From Piscicola geometra (taxonomy: Eukaryota > Annelida > Clitellata > Hirudinida > Piscicolidae): a stretch of DNA of 64,000 bases. Position 1 is the stretch's first letter; each line of letters opens with the position of its first letter. A program made the translations under genes and the position numbers. Below the pieces are notes generated by a model that worked only from the letters and a program-made list of their open reading frames with translations, searched no databases and was not told where the DNA came from. The stretch spans positions 5,481,920 through 5,545,919 of the forward strand of contig OX030961.1 of assembly GCA_943735955.1 (NCBI GenBank), in the 5' to 3' direction. Positions 23,001-59,379 of this stretch are shown here, piece after piece.

Positions 23001-24129
23001 CTTGCCCAGAATGCCTTCGTACGCCAGCAAACGATCTATTTGCCTCTTCATCTTGACTAACTGGTCGGTCGTTTCCCTCTCCCAGAACTCCATTTCCTTC
23101 ACTCTTTGGTCTTTGATGGGATTGTACATTTTAAAAGATGGTTTTATAGTAACTTTTAATAAATCAAATAAAACCATTTTTTTCAAAAGCAAAAAAAAAT
23201 ATGTAACAACGAACATTTTCAATTTAGAACAGAAATGTCCACCATTCTTCAATTGCAAAATCAAAAATTTCTTGCATAGAAAGAAAAAAAATTCAAAAAT
23301 AGCCTCAAGCATGGTGTAAATGGTCTTCCACCTTTCGAATTTAAAAAATGTTAAATTTATTTTGTCATAATTGCGAATAGCGGATTTTTTAGGAACCCAC
23401 CAAGTTTGCGGTCTACATCTTGTTGAATCTTCTTGGTTGCCTTTTAAAAAAAACTAATTTTAAGTTTTTAAGTTAATTAATAAATTTTGATAATCAATTA
23501 GATACAAACTTCTTGATAATCATAAAAACATACTCTAAAAATGGTTTTAAATATTTATAAATACATTAACAAATTTCGATCAACTTTGAAAAAATATCTT
23601 TATTATATTAAGAATAATAATAAATTAATTAATTAATTACAATTAAGGTCAGTTAACCTTGTCGGTGTCTTCTATCACATCGTCTATTTCTGTGCCCAAG
23701 AGTTCTGCCCCGGCTCTCTGTCTCTCTGCCAACTGATGCCTATGCGAGTTTGTGGCAGTGTGCAAGCGTTTTAGGATTTTGGGCTTTTTTTTCGGTGTTA
23801 TGAATTGCTATTATTTAAAAAAAGAGGATTATTAGTATGTTTTAAAAGCTATCCAGCGATTGTAAATTAGTAATAAAATAGGTCATTGTAAAAAGCCTCA
23901 AGAGTCCAAGCTACCGACACATGCTTATAAAACAAGGCCCGTGCTTTAAACCACAACTCTTCCTCTACTATAAAAACGCAAAAGAAAAAGAAAAAGTTAT
24001 TAAATTTTTCCAGGAAACGAAACTTTTTCCATGAAAGAGTACGAACCTTCCTCGTTCCAGCTGCAGCCACTCCGGTCTGATGAGCTTCGAGAACGTGCCA
24101 GCTTCCTTCTCCGTTAAGAACTGCGCCAT
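20032..24129 (-). CDS. TEKT1: Tektin (TEKT1-like), axonemal filament protein
   Basis: Nine minus-strand exons join in frame to 405 residues: 24047-24129 (ATG), 23658-23739, 23401-23440, 22945-23110, 22269-22397, 21847-21984, 20883-20943, 20521-20682 and 20032-20388 (stop). All borders are GT/AG. The protein is coiled-coil throughout and follows tektin order: EFWERE near residue 75, LLAYEGILGKALESLLEPIHV, a short DLVHD-like segment (ELVHDDAE), SIPLEEWHATS, and the C-terminal RAIESKQEPLKLAQKRLQ. The family nonapeptide RPNVELCRD is changed to RPEVEKCGD (20248-20274). Length matches TEKT1 (about 418), but TEKT2 to TEKT5 cannot be excluded by eye. Tektins line the A-tubule lumen of ciliary doublets, so expression in ciliated cells and sperm is expected. 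Confidence 0.9.
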
Positions 24130-26038
24130 TCTTGCGAGCTGAAGAAGAGAAAAGTGACTTGAAACAAGTTTTTGAGGATTTAAAATGCTTTTTGTTCTTT
24201 CTTATTGATTTTTTTTTATGTAGAACAAACGTGTGTTGTTTCTTGGTTTTTAGAGAAGATTTTAAACATAAAGTTTTTGTTTCAAAATATTTCATATGTA
24301 ACTTTTTAAATAAAAAATTAAAGATTTTTTTACAATTAATTAATTTAAAATTAACGTTACTGAATGTCTCCTTGAAGAGTTTATACAATACAATACAACG
24401 ACGAATATTATTAGCGTGGCGTAAACGCGAACGAGAGTCATTACCCGTTCCCCCCATTTAATTAGGTATCAGCGCCATAATCGGTCGGGCGGTGCATATA
24501 TGGTATTTAATAACGTCATTAAATTATTGATTTCAAATGTAATATATTGGTATATTATATTACAGTATATTATATACACTCTATTAAACAGTAATCTTAA
24601 AAAATTACTTGAACACAAAGCAGTTTTTCTTGTTGAAAAATAAATAAATAAATTTTTTTGAAATTTATGTAGAAAGATTTTATTTTTTATGACACTTAAA
24701 AAATACTAAAATCTACAATTAACGAAAATTGTAAAAAAATAATTTTCAAACCTCGTTTTAAAGGAATAAAATATTAATTTATGGCACAGAAAGTGAAGTT
24801 TACCTACGTTTCTTCTATCTAGCCTGATTTTCAGAAACCAATGAACTTTGACAGGTGTTGTTCATGCGTTTCTAAGTGTTGCTATGCAATTTGGAGATGG
24901 GTGTGGAATAGAAGTTATCAAAATACTTTAGAATAGTTTTGCGAATAACTTTAAAAACAAAATTAATTGTATTGATGATTACATATTTTCAATGTTTATG
25001 ATAATACCGTAGAACCATATGATACCATATGACCACCATCATTATTGCCACAACCTCACTATCACTACCAATTCAGCGTTTACATCACCATCACAGAACC
25101 CTCACTCCCACTGGTTTACTCAGGAAATCGTACTCATAATTTATGCAAATGAGATTAACGATTGACAAAGATAAATTTCCTATGTTTAAATCGCTGTATG
25201 GTTATAAAACGGTATTGCTAACAGGCAAAATAAAATACTTTAAATTAATAAGATTTTTTTCTCCTATTAGTTTAGTTTAGAAAGTTAAAAACCACGCAGA
25301 TTTTTTGACTTATTTTTATGAGAATAATTTTAATTTCAATGTGAACAGATTTGACATTACTGAGTAAAATTATTATTAATTACTCAAAAAATTATTCGTA
25401 AAAGAAGTAAAGAAGCCTCATTTATTGTTCATTTTACGACATATCTCGTCTCAGATAGTTTGCCGAAATATATATCGTGAACTATCATATAACTTTTTAA
25501 AAAATATGTAAAAAAAGAAGTAAAAGAAGTCTCAGTTATTGTTCATTTTACGATATATCTCGCCTCGGATAGTTTGTCGAAATCTAAAATACCATGGCCG
25601 CTTCTTGTTATTGTTAGAAACCAACAATCAGCTGATTCAAGAAATAAATAAACATTGCCATCAGCTGTTTTTATGTTGCTATGTCTATGCTTCCGAGTAC
25701 AATTTCCAAAGTATCCCACTCCCACTCAGTACCATCATTTCTACGACAGTATCATTTCACCAGCATCATCATCTCTCTGAATCTTTTTGGCACTGGTGAT
25801 GAGTTTTTAATGAAAGCTTTATATTTCAAAAGTTTGTGTAGCGCGTTTTTTAATTGTACATTTTACGTTCTTGAAAGTTTTTTTTGTCTATGATATGTGT
25901 TTACAATTAAAATTTATGTTATCGCTTCTAGCTGACGCGTTAAGTATATGAATATGAATTAACTAGTTCCAATTAAACATTTAAAATTTGTGAATTAGTA
26001 GATAATAAATATTTAAAACTAATCTTGAGTGAATAATC
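24130..26038. other. Intergenic spacer between tektin and RNF121 genes (divergent 5' ends)
   Basis: The two genes are transcribed away from each other, so both promoters fall within these 1.9 kb. No TATA box or initiator can be assigned with confidence. It contains a tandem duplication at 25400-25592 and a histidine-codon-like CAC/CAT tract near 25030-25100. No coding exon seen. Confidence 0.5.
25400..25592 (+). repeat. Two-copy tandem duplication, unit about 112 bp
   Basis: Copy 1 (25400-25480) and copy 2 (25511-25592) share AAAGAAG, CTCA, TTATTGTTCATTTTACGA, ATATCTCG and GATAGTTTG blocks, with about 10 % differences. The intervening 30 bp are AT-rich. A recent local duplication, probably noncoding. 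Confidence 0.75.
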
Positions 26039-28953
<2,915 letters not shown>

Positions 28954-29873
28954 TGGATCGAGGGGGTCTTACTGTCCTTTTGTTGTTGTTGATGGATGGT
29001 TTTTATATAAAATGTGAGTTTAATTCTCATCAAAATTAATATGATTTGTAGCATTTATTTACTTTGGTTTTATATGGCTTTAGCAATTTATTTCTATACC
29101 TTCATCCTGAATCGTCATGAATCTTTCATTATAATTATCTTATTATTTTTTATCATTATTATTGTTCATGTTAGCGCGAACAATTGACAATGTTTAATGG
29201 GGGTGTAATTGGTTCCTGAACGATTTATGACTTTATATTTCTCAACTAACTATCTTCTTCCTTATCAATTAGGAGTTAATACGTCATTTGAGTATAATTA
29301 TAATTACTTGAATCATTATTTAAAGTACTTTATAATAGTATTGTACTTTTATATGTGTACATATTGTGTACCTAACAATAATTCAGACGTTAGTGAGGCG
29401 TGTGCAACCATTGAGAAGTAGATAGAGGAACCACCGATTAACCTTTTTGATGTGGTAGATAGATAGACCGTCAACAGCCTCCCGCCGTAATCTCCATCAT
29501 AAATGCTATGTGAAGTCAAGCTCAGATGCGCTTGTCTATCGGTCTGACCCGAGACTGTTAGGTGGTCGCGTATTGGTCGCATGCAATTATTTTGATTGTT
29601 CAAACGATCGCAATGATGATCTTTCATTGAAATCACCATTTGAAAACAATTAATGTGTGTCAATACGCTTAATTGATTAGCTACGTTTTGTTTCATTAAA
29701 TGCATAATAGAGACGATTTGACATGGTTTTGTGTTTCTAAGAGTACAAGGTTTGTTCGGAAAAGGTAGGCATGTGGCAAATTCATTGGTAAATTAACTTA
29801 AAATCGGTAAGAATGCTTGAAAGAATTAACCACGAAAGAGAAGACAATATAAAGCATGGTTCGATATCTTGAT
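28954..29873. other. Convergent spacer between RNF121 and the membrane-protein gene
   Basis: Both flanking genes terminate into this 0.9 kb. It is AT-rich, with no repeat arrays and no credible coding exon; open frames at 29209-29421 and 29349-29705 overlap each other on opposite strands and look random. Confidence 0.55.
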
Positions 29874-30785
29874 TCATTCAGACTTGAAATAACGACTTGC
29901 AGGTTTGATGAAGCTGGTGATGTAGAAGACACAGCCTAGCGCCAAGGTAGCCCCATCACCCATCAACCTCACTTGCGTCCAGAAGTCGACCTTCTTCTCC
30001 GTGCACCAGAAGGAGGTGTTCATGCTGCTCAGACACACCTTGCATGTCCACAAGATGCCCATCACATACGTCATCTCGTAGGTGTACCACTGGTTGTAGT
30101 AGGAGAGTGCCACTGCCACCACCAGAAGGATGTATGCATAGTAGAAGATGGGAGACGGAGAGATTAAACGATGGAATGCTGCTGTATCTTCCCCACTATA
30201 CCACATAATGAAGAACTCTGTGGTCATGATGATAGCTCCCAAATACTCAACCACCCTCTGTATCCACCTTGGTCTGGGCTTCTGGTATGAGAAGTAGGCA
30301 TATAGTAACATACTCCACTCTGCTCCTAATAAACCCTGGCATATCTTTACCTTTGATGGAAGAATTTGTGAATAAATTGTATGTACATTTAATATTAATT
30401 AATTTTTATATACTAAATCGTTTAAATATTCTGCAAACAGGTATTGCAAATTATTACTTTGAGCCAATGATGATACTGGAGATTCTGGTTAATGTAATAA
30501 AGGAAACACAAGTAAGTTTGCAAGATGGAAGCAACAATGGCGGATTGAGGTCTTAATGGGCGGTATCCCATTCCTAGTGTTGTCAGAAACATTAGGACCA
30601 CCAAAATGTATATGACAGTGGGGTCAAAAGGCGGATTCCTAGAAATAAAGTCAATAATTTTTCTAAAACTTCATTAAAAATTTATATGAATGTTAAAGAT
30701 GTAACTATATGTAATTAAGTTTTATGAGTTAGAATTCTAAATGAATTTCTTACGTATCGATTTTTGCACGTTCTCCCAGAAACAT
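29874..30785 (-). CDS. Unidentified multi-pass membrane protein, 224 residues
   Basis: Three minus-strand exons join in frame: 30754-30785 (ATG), 30458-30638 and 29874-30335 (stop TGA). Six to seven hydrophobic segments are visible, including VIYILVVLMFLTTLGMGY, AIVASILQTYLCFLYYI, GAIIMTTEFFIMWYS, PIFYYAYILLVVAVALSYY and DGATLALGCVFYITSFI. Short polar loops hold QKPRPRWIQRVVEY and YSGEDTAAFH. There is no signal peptide; the C-terminus RYFKSE ends in a basic stretch. I do not recognise the family; a faint VVE ... SxED ... H pattern recalls FRAG1/PGAP2-like proteins but is too weak to use. Its start is about 340 bp from the UBA6 start on the opposite strand, so a shared promoter is likely. The acceptor of exon 3 could alternatively lie 15 nt upstream. 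Confidence 0.75.
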
Positions 30786-31125
30786 TAATAATGATAAAAT
30801 TTGAAATAAAGGATAACGAGGAATAATAAAAATGAGAAATTGCCTAAGTTTCATTTTGTAGTTCATTTTTATTCTGATCATTAAATGGCATATTTAAAAG
30901 TGGAAAACGTTGAAAGTTTTGGGAAATTGTAAATTCAAAAAGCTTTTACATAAAAAAATATTTTCCATAATATTATTATGAATAAATCAATTTTGTTGTA
31001 AAAAAAATATATATATATTTTAGTATTAAAAGAGAATTATCATGACTATTTAAAATTTAAATTTCACTAATGATTAATGATTTGTGACTAATCCCATTGA
31101 AATTAAAGTTCAAGAATATTTAAAA
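30786..31125. promoter_or_regulatory. Short head-to-head intergenic region, likely bidirectional promoter
   Basis: The two start codons face outward across 340 bp of AT-rich sequence, without room for separate long promoters. No TATA or CpG element could be assigned reliably; the call rests on gene arrangement only. Confidence 0.5.
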
Positions 31126-44086
<12,961 letters not shown>

Positions 44087-44526
44087 TGTGTGACGCTGTC
44101 CTAGTGACTGAGGGCTCGGTATAAGTGGATTTAGGAATAGATTATATGTATGTGCTCTTTTTTATGATTTTAAACTTTTTTTACATCTTTTATTTGCTAC
44201 TTTAAAATATTGAATAGTATCAATTTTTATGTAGTTTTATTAGGTTTCAAATATTTATTACTAAGCATCTTATTTTACTCTTTTTACATGCTATATTCTT
44301 ATTTAATCTTAATTTAAGATTTTTAAAGTTTAACTTTTTTAAATAAAATTATTTCTCTAATTTTCTCACTTCAACTTTCTCAAACGCTTCAACATTTTTT
44401 AAACGATAATAAATAATTTCACAATCAATCTTTAAAATCTCTGATTTTGCAACCTTAAAGTTTCAACTAGCTTTTTTGGATTGCATAGGTTTGCTTATCA
44501 GTATTATTTTGAGGGTTTAGGAAGTC
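44087..44526. other. UBA6-WDR6 intergenic spacer
   Basis: 440 bp, AT-rich, holding the UBA6 3' untranslated region (AATAAAA near 44343) and the WDR6 promoter region; no repeats and no other feature. Confidence 0.55.
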
Positions 44527-53200
<8,674 letters not shown>

Positions 53201-53213
53201 TGCTTTTGAAATT

Positions 53214-53219
53214 AATAAA
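53214..53219 (+). terminator. Polyadenylation signal AATAAA for WDR6
   Basis: Canonical hexamer 14 nt after the WDR6 stop codon and 230 bp before the SEPHS1 start; a very short 3' untranslated region is implied. Confidence 0.6.
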
Positions 53220-53450
53220 GTTATTTTAAAAAACATTTAAATGCTTTTTTCTTAAATTAACATGCATTCTGTTCAAGTTATAATTTAAAAAATAATGCGC
53301 TAAGTAATATTTTAGCGGCAGATTTTTAAGTTTATGGAGTTTAACTAAATATCGCTTCGAAGTTATTATTTTCAAAAATTGATTAAAAATACAATAACAT
53401 TTTAATAAAATTCCCTTCATTCATTTTCTCCAATAAAACTAATTTCTGCG

Positions 53451-54513
53451 ATGGAGCCTCGAATCGAAATGAACTTAAACATCAGGCGTCCCTTCGATGC
53501 CAGCCTTCATGGACTCGACCCAAGCTTCAGACTCACCAGATACGCAGACCTGAAGGGCCTCGGTTGCAAAATCAACTCAGACGTGCAGAGCAAGCTGCTC
53601 GAACCGCTGCAGGATCTAGAGAGGAACAAACTCACTATTGATGAGATATACACCCAGTACACCACACCTAATCCCATCCTAGGCAATTTGATTTTTATAT
53701 ATGTTGCAATAATTAATCATATTTTTTAAATAATTTCTATCATGAAAATAATCTCAAAACTTCTGCAGGCATCGGCTTGGATGGATGCATAATGCCAGTG
53801 CGACACGGAGGTCTCACCATCGTGAACACCACTTGCAATCTCTACCCCATCATCGACGACCCTTACATTATGGTTTCAAAATATAATGCATCCTTTTTTC
53901 GCTTAAAATTTGCATTATAATTGCAAAATAAAAATATTTTAAACATTTTAAATGACCCTTATAACATTTAAATTCTAAGGGTAAGGTTGCTTGCTCGGCA
54001 GTACTAGCTAACATGTACGCAATGGGTGTGACAGAGTGTGACAACATCCAGTTGTCGTTGGTGTTGTCACTCAAGATGAACGACAAGGAAAGAGACGTTG
54101 TTGTGCCCATCATCATCGAGGGATTCAAGGTTTTAGAGAAAATATTATTAAAATTTTCACAATAATGCCTAAAAATTGAAAACAAAATAATAAAATATTA
54201 TTAAAAATAAATAAATAAAATGAATTTTTTGGTATAAACATAAAATAACTATTCTAAATAAATCTTCTATTTCTTTTTATTTTCATTTCTCTCAATCAGG
54301 ACTTGGCGGAAGAGGTGAGGGTGTCGGTGAACGGAGGCCAGACCATTGTAGGACCTCATTTCATGATCGGAGGCACCACCACTTCCGTCTGCCAACCAGA
54401 CGAGCATGTTATGTAGGTGCTGGTGCTGGTGGTTGTGAAAGTGGTATTAGGAATAGAAGGAGAAGTTTTAGTAGGAGGCGGAATACTAGTAATAGTTTTA
54501 GTACTAGTGGTGG

Positions 54514-54544
<31 letters not shown>

Positions 54545-55971
54545 TTTAATAATATCAACAATAGTATTCCGAAAATAAATACTTGGTATTGACTCTAGAA
54601 GTATCAATAGGCAACATAGACAACAGCACATCCCTCATATAATCACTTACTCCACACAGGCCAGACAATGCCATGGTGGGAGATGTGCTTGTGCTGACGA
54701 AGCCACTCGGAACCATGGTCGCTGCCACAGCATACCAGTGGCTCGAGGTGTGACTAATAGGCAAACTAAAAAATATATAAATTTATCTTATTAAAATCTT
54801 TGGCTGTTTTAAATCTTGTTTTCCAATTCAAATTTGAATGTTTTGAAACTTTCTAATTGAATTAAATTTTATTTTTTACAACTTTTTTAAAATAAGATTT
54901 TTATCTTAGATTCCAGACAAGTGGAATCGCATAAAGTTGGTGGTGAGCGAGGAGGACGTGAAGAAGGGCTACCAACGAGCCATGTTCTCCATGGCACGAC
55001 TCAACCGCACCGGTCAGTCAGTCTGTGTGGGTTGGGTTGGGTTCTAGGGAAAGGGATGATAATGGTGCATGGTGGGTAGGGATAACTTTGACTCAGAGTT
55101 TATTTTTGTGTTTTATATATTTTTGTAGTGTGAGATTTTATTTTATTTTATTGATTATAATAACTAATATTCATTAATTTTGTGTTGCATGATAAGCTCA
55201 AGTCTGTTTACAACTCCAACAATTCCACACCATTGCCCTTCCCCTACAGCGGCCTACCTGATGCACAAGTACAACGCCCACGGCGCCACAGACATCGGTG
55301 GCTACGGTCTCCTGGGACACGCCAACAAACTGGCCGCCGTGCAGAAGAACGAAGTCGGCTTCGTGATCCACAACCTGCCCATCATCTCCAAAATGGCATC
55401 AATCTCAAAGGTCCTTCCTTGTTTCAAGCTTTTTTTTATAGTTCCCAAGTTTAAAGGTTTTTTTCAAATTTTAAGTTTTCAAAATATTTGTTTTATATTT
55501 TTTTGAAATAATTATTTTTGCTCTTTCTTAGGCTTGTGGCAACTTGTTTGGTCTGATACAAGGTCACTCTGCCGAGACGTCAGGTGGGTAGTCCACATTG
55601 AAACATAGAACATCAACAACAATTACGCCTTTTCGAGAGTTCTAATCGTTTCAGTTCATATTTGAGATATTCCAGCTATATTCATTTTATATTTTATCTT
55701 TTTTTTTCCAACACCACCCATCACAACAAGCTCGTCACCACCACCGCTACACCCGCACACTTCCACTTGGAGCACTTCAACGACAGGCGGTCTGCTGATC
55801 TCCTTTCCGCGCGAGCAGGCAGCGGCCTTCTGCAAGGAGATCGAGAAGTACGAGGGCTACCAGGCGTGGATCATCGGCATCGTCGAGAAGGGAGGCCGGA
55901 CCGCCAGGATCATCGACAAGCCGCGGGTGATCGAGGTGCCCGCCAAGGACAAGGAGGGAGAGTTGTGGTGA
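53451..55971 (+). CDS. SEPHS1: Selenophosphate synthetase 1-type paralogue with Leu at the Sec/Cys site
   Basis: Nine exons give 395 residues (human SEPHS1 392): 53451-53682, 53769-53872, 53980-54129, 54300-54412, 54660-54747, 54910-55012, 55250-55410, 55532-55583 and 55787-55971. Conserved: [10 protein letters not shown], the loop [64 protein letters not shown] and [11 protein letters not shown]. In E. coli SelD the loop carries catalytic Cys17 and Lys20. Here the Cys17 position is Leu37 (CTC, 53559-53561), while Cys39 and Lys40 are retained. SPS1 paralogues without Cys/Sec are not thought to make selenophosphate and are linked to redox and vitamin B6 metabolism. Intron 1 uses a GC donor (CTAG|GCAATT). 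Codon use in the last exon is strongly GC-rich. Confidence 0.95.
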
Positions 55972-58900
55972 TGGGGGGGGGGCTGAGGGGTTGTTTAGTG
56001 GGTGGTGGAGGAGTTAAATTGATGGGGATTGTTGAGGGTTTGTAAAAGGGATAGGTGCGGGGTTGTTGTGGAAGTGGGGAAGGTTGAGAGGTTTTTGTGG
56101 TTTTAGTGGAAAGGTTTGAGGGGTCGTGGAGGTGGGGGAGGATTGAGGGGTTGTTTGAGAAAGGATTTCTTCATATATGTCGTGTTTATCTTCATCTTAA
56201 ACTATATTTTTTTCTGTTTAAACGATTTTGTTAGACTTAAGTTATTTTAAAGTCAAAGTGTGTTGTTTCAATTATTTAAAATATTTGAATTTTTGTTTTA
56301 AAAAACTCCGTCTAAAACCCATTTGCTAAAAAAATCACCTTAAAGTTTAGATTATAAAAGTCAGTTAGCGAAAATTATTATCTACTAAATTAGCAAAAAA
56401 GATTCTATTGAAAAATTCTTTATGGAGTTACCACACTGCCGTGTGCAAGTTTTATTGATTTTGCAGCGTCAAGCCCGAGGCAGTGGAGAAGTGATCAAGA
56501 TGCCTGGAGAACACACCCTCCAGTCTTTACAAGATAATGTTTTGAATCACTTTATTAGCGCCCTTAATCGCACTGCATACAAACCGCCTGCAGGCGTTGC
56601 AGACGGTGCCTGTCTGTACACACGCCCGTACAAGTGTGCGCATTGGAAACACATGTTGCAACCGAAAACACATTTCTTTATGAGTTTGTTGTATGCTAAC
56701 TTTCATTCATTAAGAAGCGCTCTCATTCACACACACACACACATATTCACCGCTAAACTCCCGCAAACACAGACTTGGAGTAAACACTGGCGTATACGCA
56801 CGTACACACCTGCACACATGCGTTACGTACACAATTTTTGAAAACATACACTTTAGCATCTTCGTTCTGCTTGATAAGAAGAAGTAGAAACTGAAGCGCT
56901 TCAAAAAATCAGAGATGTTCGTTTCGTTTCTTATATCAAAGGTTGTTGTGCACAGCTCTGTCATGCTAGCTCTTGTTATAACCAGCAGTAGAATGTTTCA
57001 ATTCTGTGCGTATTAGTGCTCGCAGACCAAAACAAAATACGATCGAGTAATATAAACTTTGTGCGAAAACGATCATAACACTGCTGTTATTGAAGAGATT
57101 TCTCGCTACTTCAAGAATCGAGGATAGTAGGAGTGGATGGGATAAGGCTTTTGGAGGGATGGAGTTGATTCTGAAAAAGGATAAGGACTTGCAAGGAGAG
57201 GTGGAACCCGTCTTGAAAGGTTTTGAAAATTTCGATAATTTCATATATTTGTTCATACCTTGAAAGAACGGCAAAACAATTATGACTTTTAAATAATTAT
57301 CATTACAGTAAAGAGAAGTTATTTATTCCCCGCGTGAAATCCGTTGATTACAAAGCTATATTTTATTGCGGATTTAAAGTCATGACTAATTCAATCATTC
57401 TTTCTATTAATTCATCGTTCTCAAATTTGAAGTATTACTTTAGCAGAGCCACCGCTCCCCTAGCATCCACTTGCATCACTCACATCAGCATCTTATCAAG
57501 GCATCAATCATTCATTTAATAACGAGAGATTATCCCATCGATAAGATTGCGTTTCTAATTATCTTTATTGAGGTAGCTCTCAAGCTCTCAATTACACATT
57601 GGGTTTTCACGGACCTCATGCAGATTTTTCATGAAATTTTCAAATGGGGCAAATTCTCTATTTGCGAGACACTGCTATTGTTTGTACTGTGCATGATCAA
57701 TACAACTTACTCTGCGACATCGCTCAATAGTTTCTAACATCATTATTAATATTTCTACCTCTATCACCTCTAGCGCTATACCTATCACTGAAAAAGTACC
57801 ATCACCAAATCACCAAACAACGGTTATATCTTATCAGTCATTAATGGGAAATTATAAAGATATAGAGTAAGACCCAAATTATTGATAATTAAAGCCTTTG
57901 ACACTTTGTCCACATTCAAAGAAATTAATTGATCATTTTAATCGATCCAGTTAACTTCAACCGTTCTTAATTAATTTATACCATTTAAACTTAGCTACCT
58001 ATGCACGAACTTAAAAACTCTTACAATGAATTTTTATTTCAAAATTATGATGGTATTCTTTTTATTTTTTCAATGACTCATCTTATGTAAGCTTTCTCCC
58101 ATGTTTTGACGAATTTTTTTGTTTAATAAGTAATGCCATGTTATAGTAACAGCTTTAAAATTTAAATCGAATGAAAAGCTCAATTAAATTATTTTTTAAT
58201 GGAAAAAAGCCTGAAAAGACCCTTTGGAATGAATATTTTCTTATGCTATTTCGGTTTCATGAAATGAAATAAAGCTTTCTTTACCCAAAAATAAAATAAT
58301 TGAGTTAAGCTTTTAAATACACACACACTGAACCCTTTCTAGATCAACTTACTCATAATTTTAAAATTGCTTTAAGATTTATAACTTTTTAGCAATCGTG
58401 CTCCTAACGAAAACGATTTCTCTAGGCCCAAAACAATCTAAATTCACAGCATTCATAAATCTATAATAATATTTAACCTTTCAACTTTTCTATAACTTCA
58501 GTGAGATTAACTCCATATTTTACCGCAAGTTTCCCTCGTTTTATTACGTAGAGATACGCAGGCAGCCCCCACAGCAACTCATCGACCCATATGAATCATG
58601 CATCCATCACACTGCATGGACTCACATATGTATGAGGGTTGTTGCTTGAGACTGTGCTAAACACGAAACAGACACACATGTGTGTCTATATATATTTCCA
58701 TTTATATCTATTTTAATGTATATTTTTTGTTCTATAATACTATTGTATCTATATACTTGTCGCCTTTATATATATGTCGATGGTTATAAAAGTCCCAGAT
58801 GGCTGTATTGTTGAGGAGGGTTCTCAGTGTAATTAATTATTTTTTTGAACTTTGCAAATATATTCTTGTGATATCTTCAGTGAGAATATATGTTTCCAGT

Positions 58901-59379
58901 CAAACTCTAAGACTTGCATTAAAGGATTGACAATAGTTGGTTTGAAAGAGTTTTATTTTGACGCTGTATTTGATGGAAACTTTCGCTTGATCACTTTTTG
59001 ATTCTCATGACGATCTTTTTCGGGATTAGGTCTGTTTAGGCCATCAAGAAGTTCCACACACTGCGTATACATTACAAACGACAACAAACAAACAGCACAC
59101 AGCGTTATGTCAAGGGTTTCGTAATCGTTCATAGTCGCCTAATGAGACGTTAAGCTTGCCTGAGACAAGCAGCTCCACGACTTGTAAGCTTCTCCCCACC
59201 CAACTGATGTAGACTCCTCCTCATCAAGCTCAAAACTCCAGGATTCCTCAAGACTTCCACTGGACCCTTACTAACACTCCACTCTTCCCTTCTTTTTCTT
59301 GAATTTTTCAGTCACACATTCACTACAAACAACCCCCCAACCACATCTTTCTATAACTTCCACTTCTTCAAACACTGCA
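55972..59379. other. Intergenic region between SEPHS1 and srGAP
   Basis: A G-rich stretch (GGTTGTTTGAG-like) runs to about 56160 as SEPHS1 3' sequence. A GC-richer island at 56460-56850 contains a possible exon VKPEAVEK-stop after TTTTGCAG, and an open frame 56422-56841 with no recognised similarity. An 18-bp palindrome AGACACACATGTGTGTCT lies at about 58669-58687. The rest is AT-rich and featureless to my eye; the srGAP promoter should lie at its right end. Confidence 0.45.

Noticed and set aside
53451..55971. Selenocysteine (TGA) in selenophosphate synthetase
   Set aside because: The active-site codon is CTC and no in-frame TGA occurs before the final stop, so no recoding is needed.
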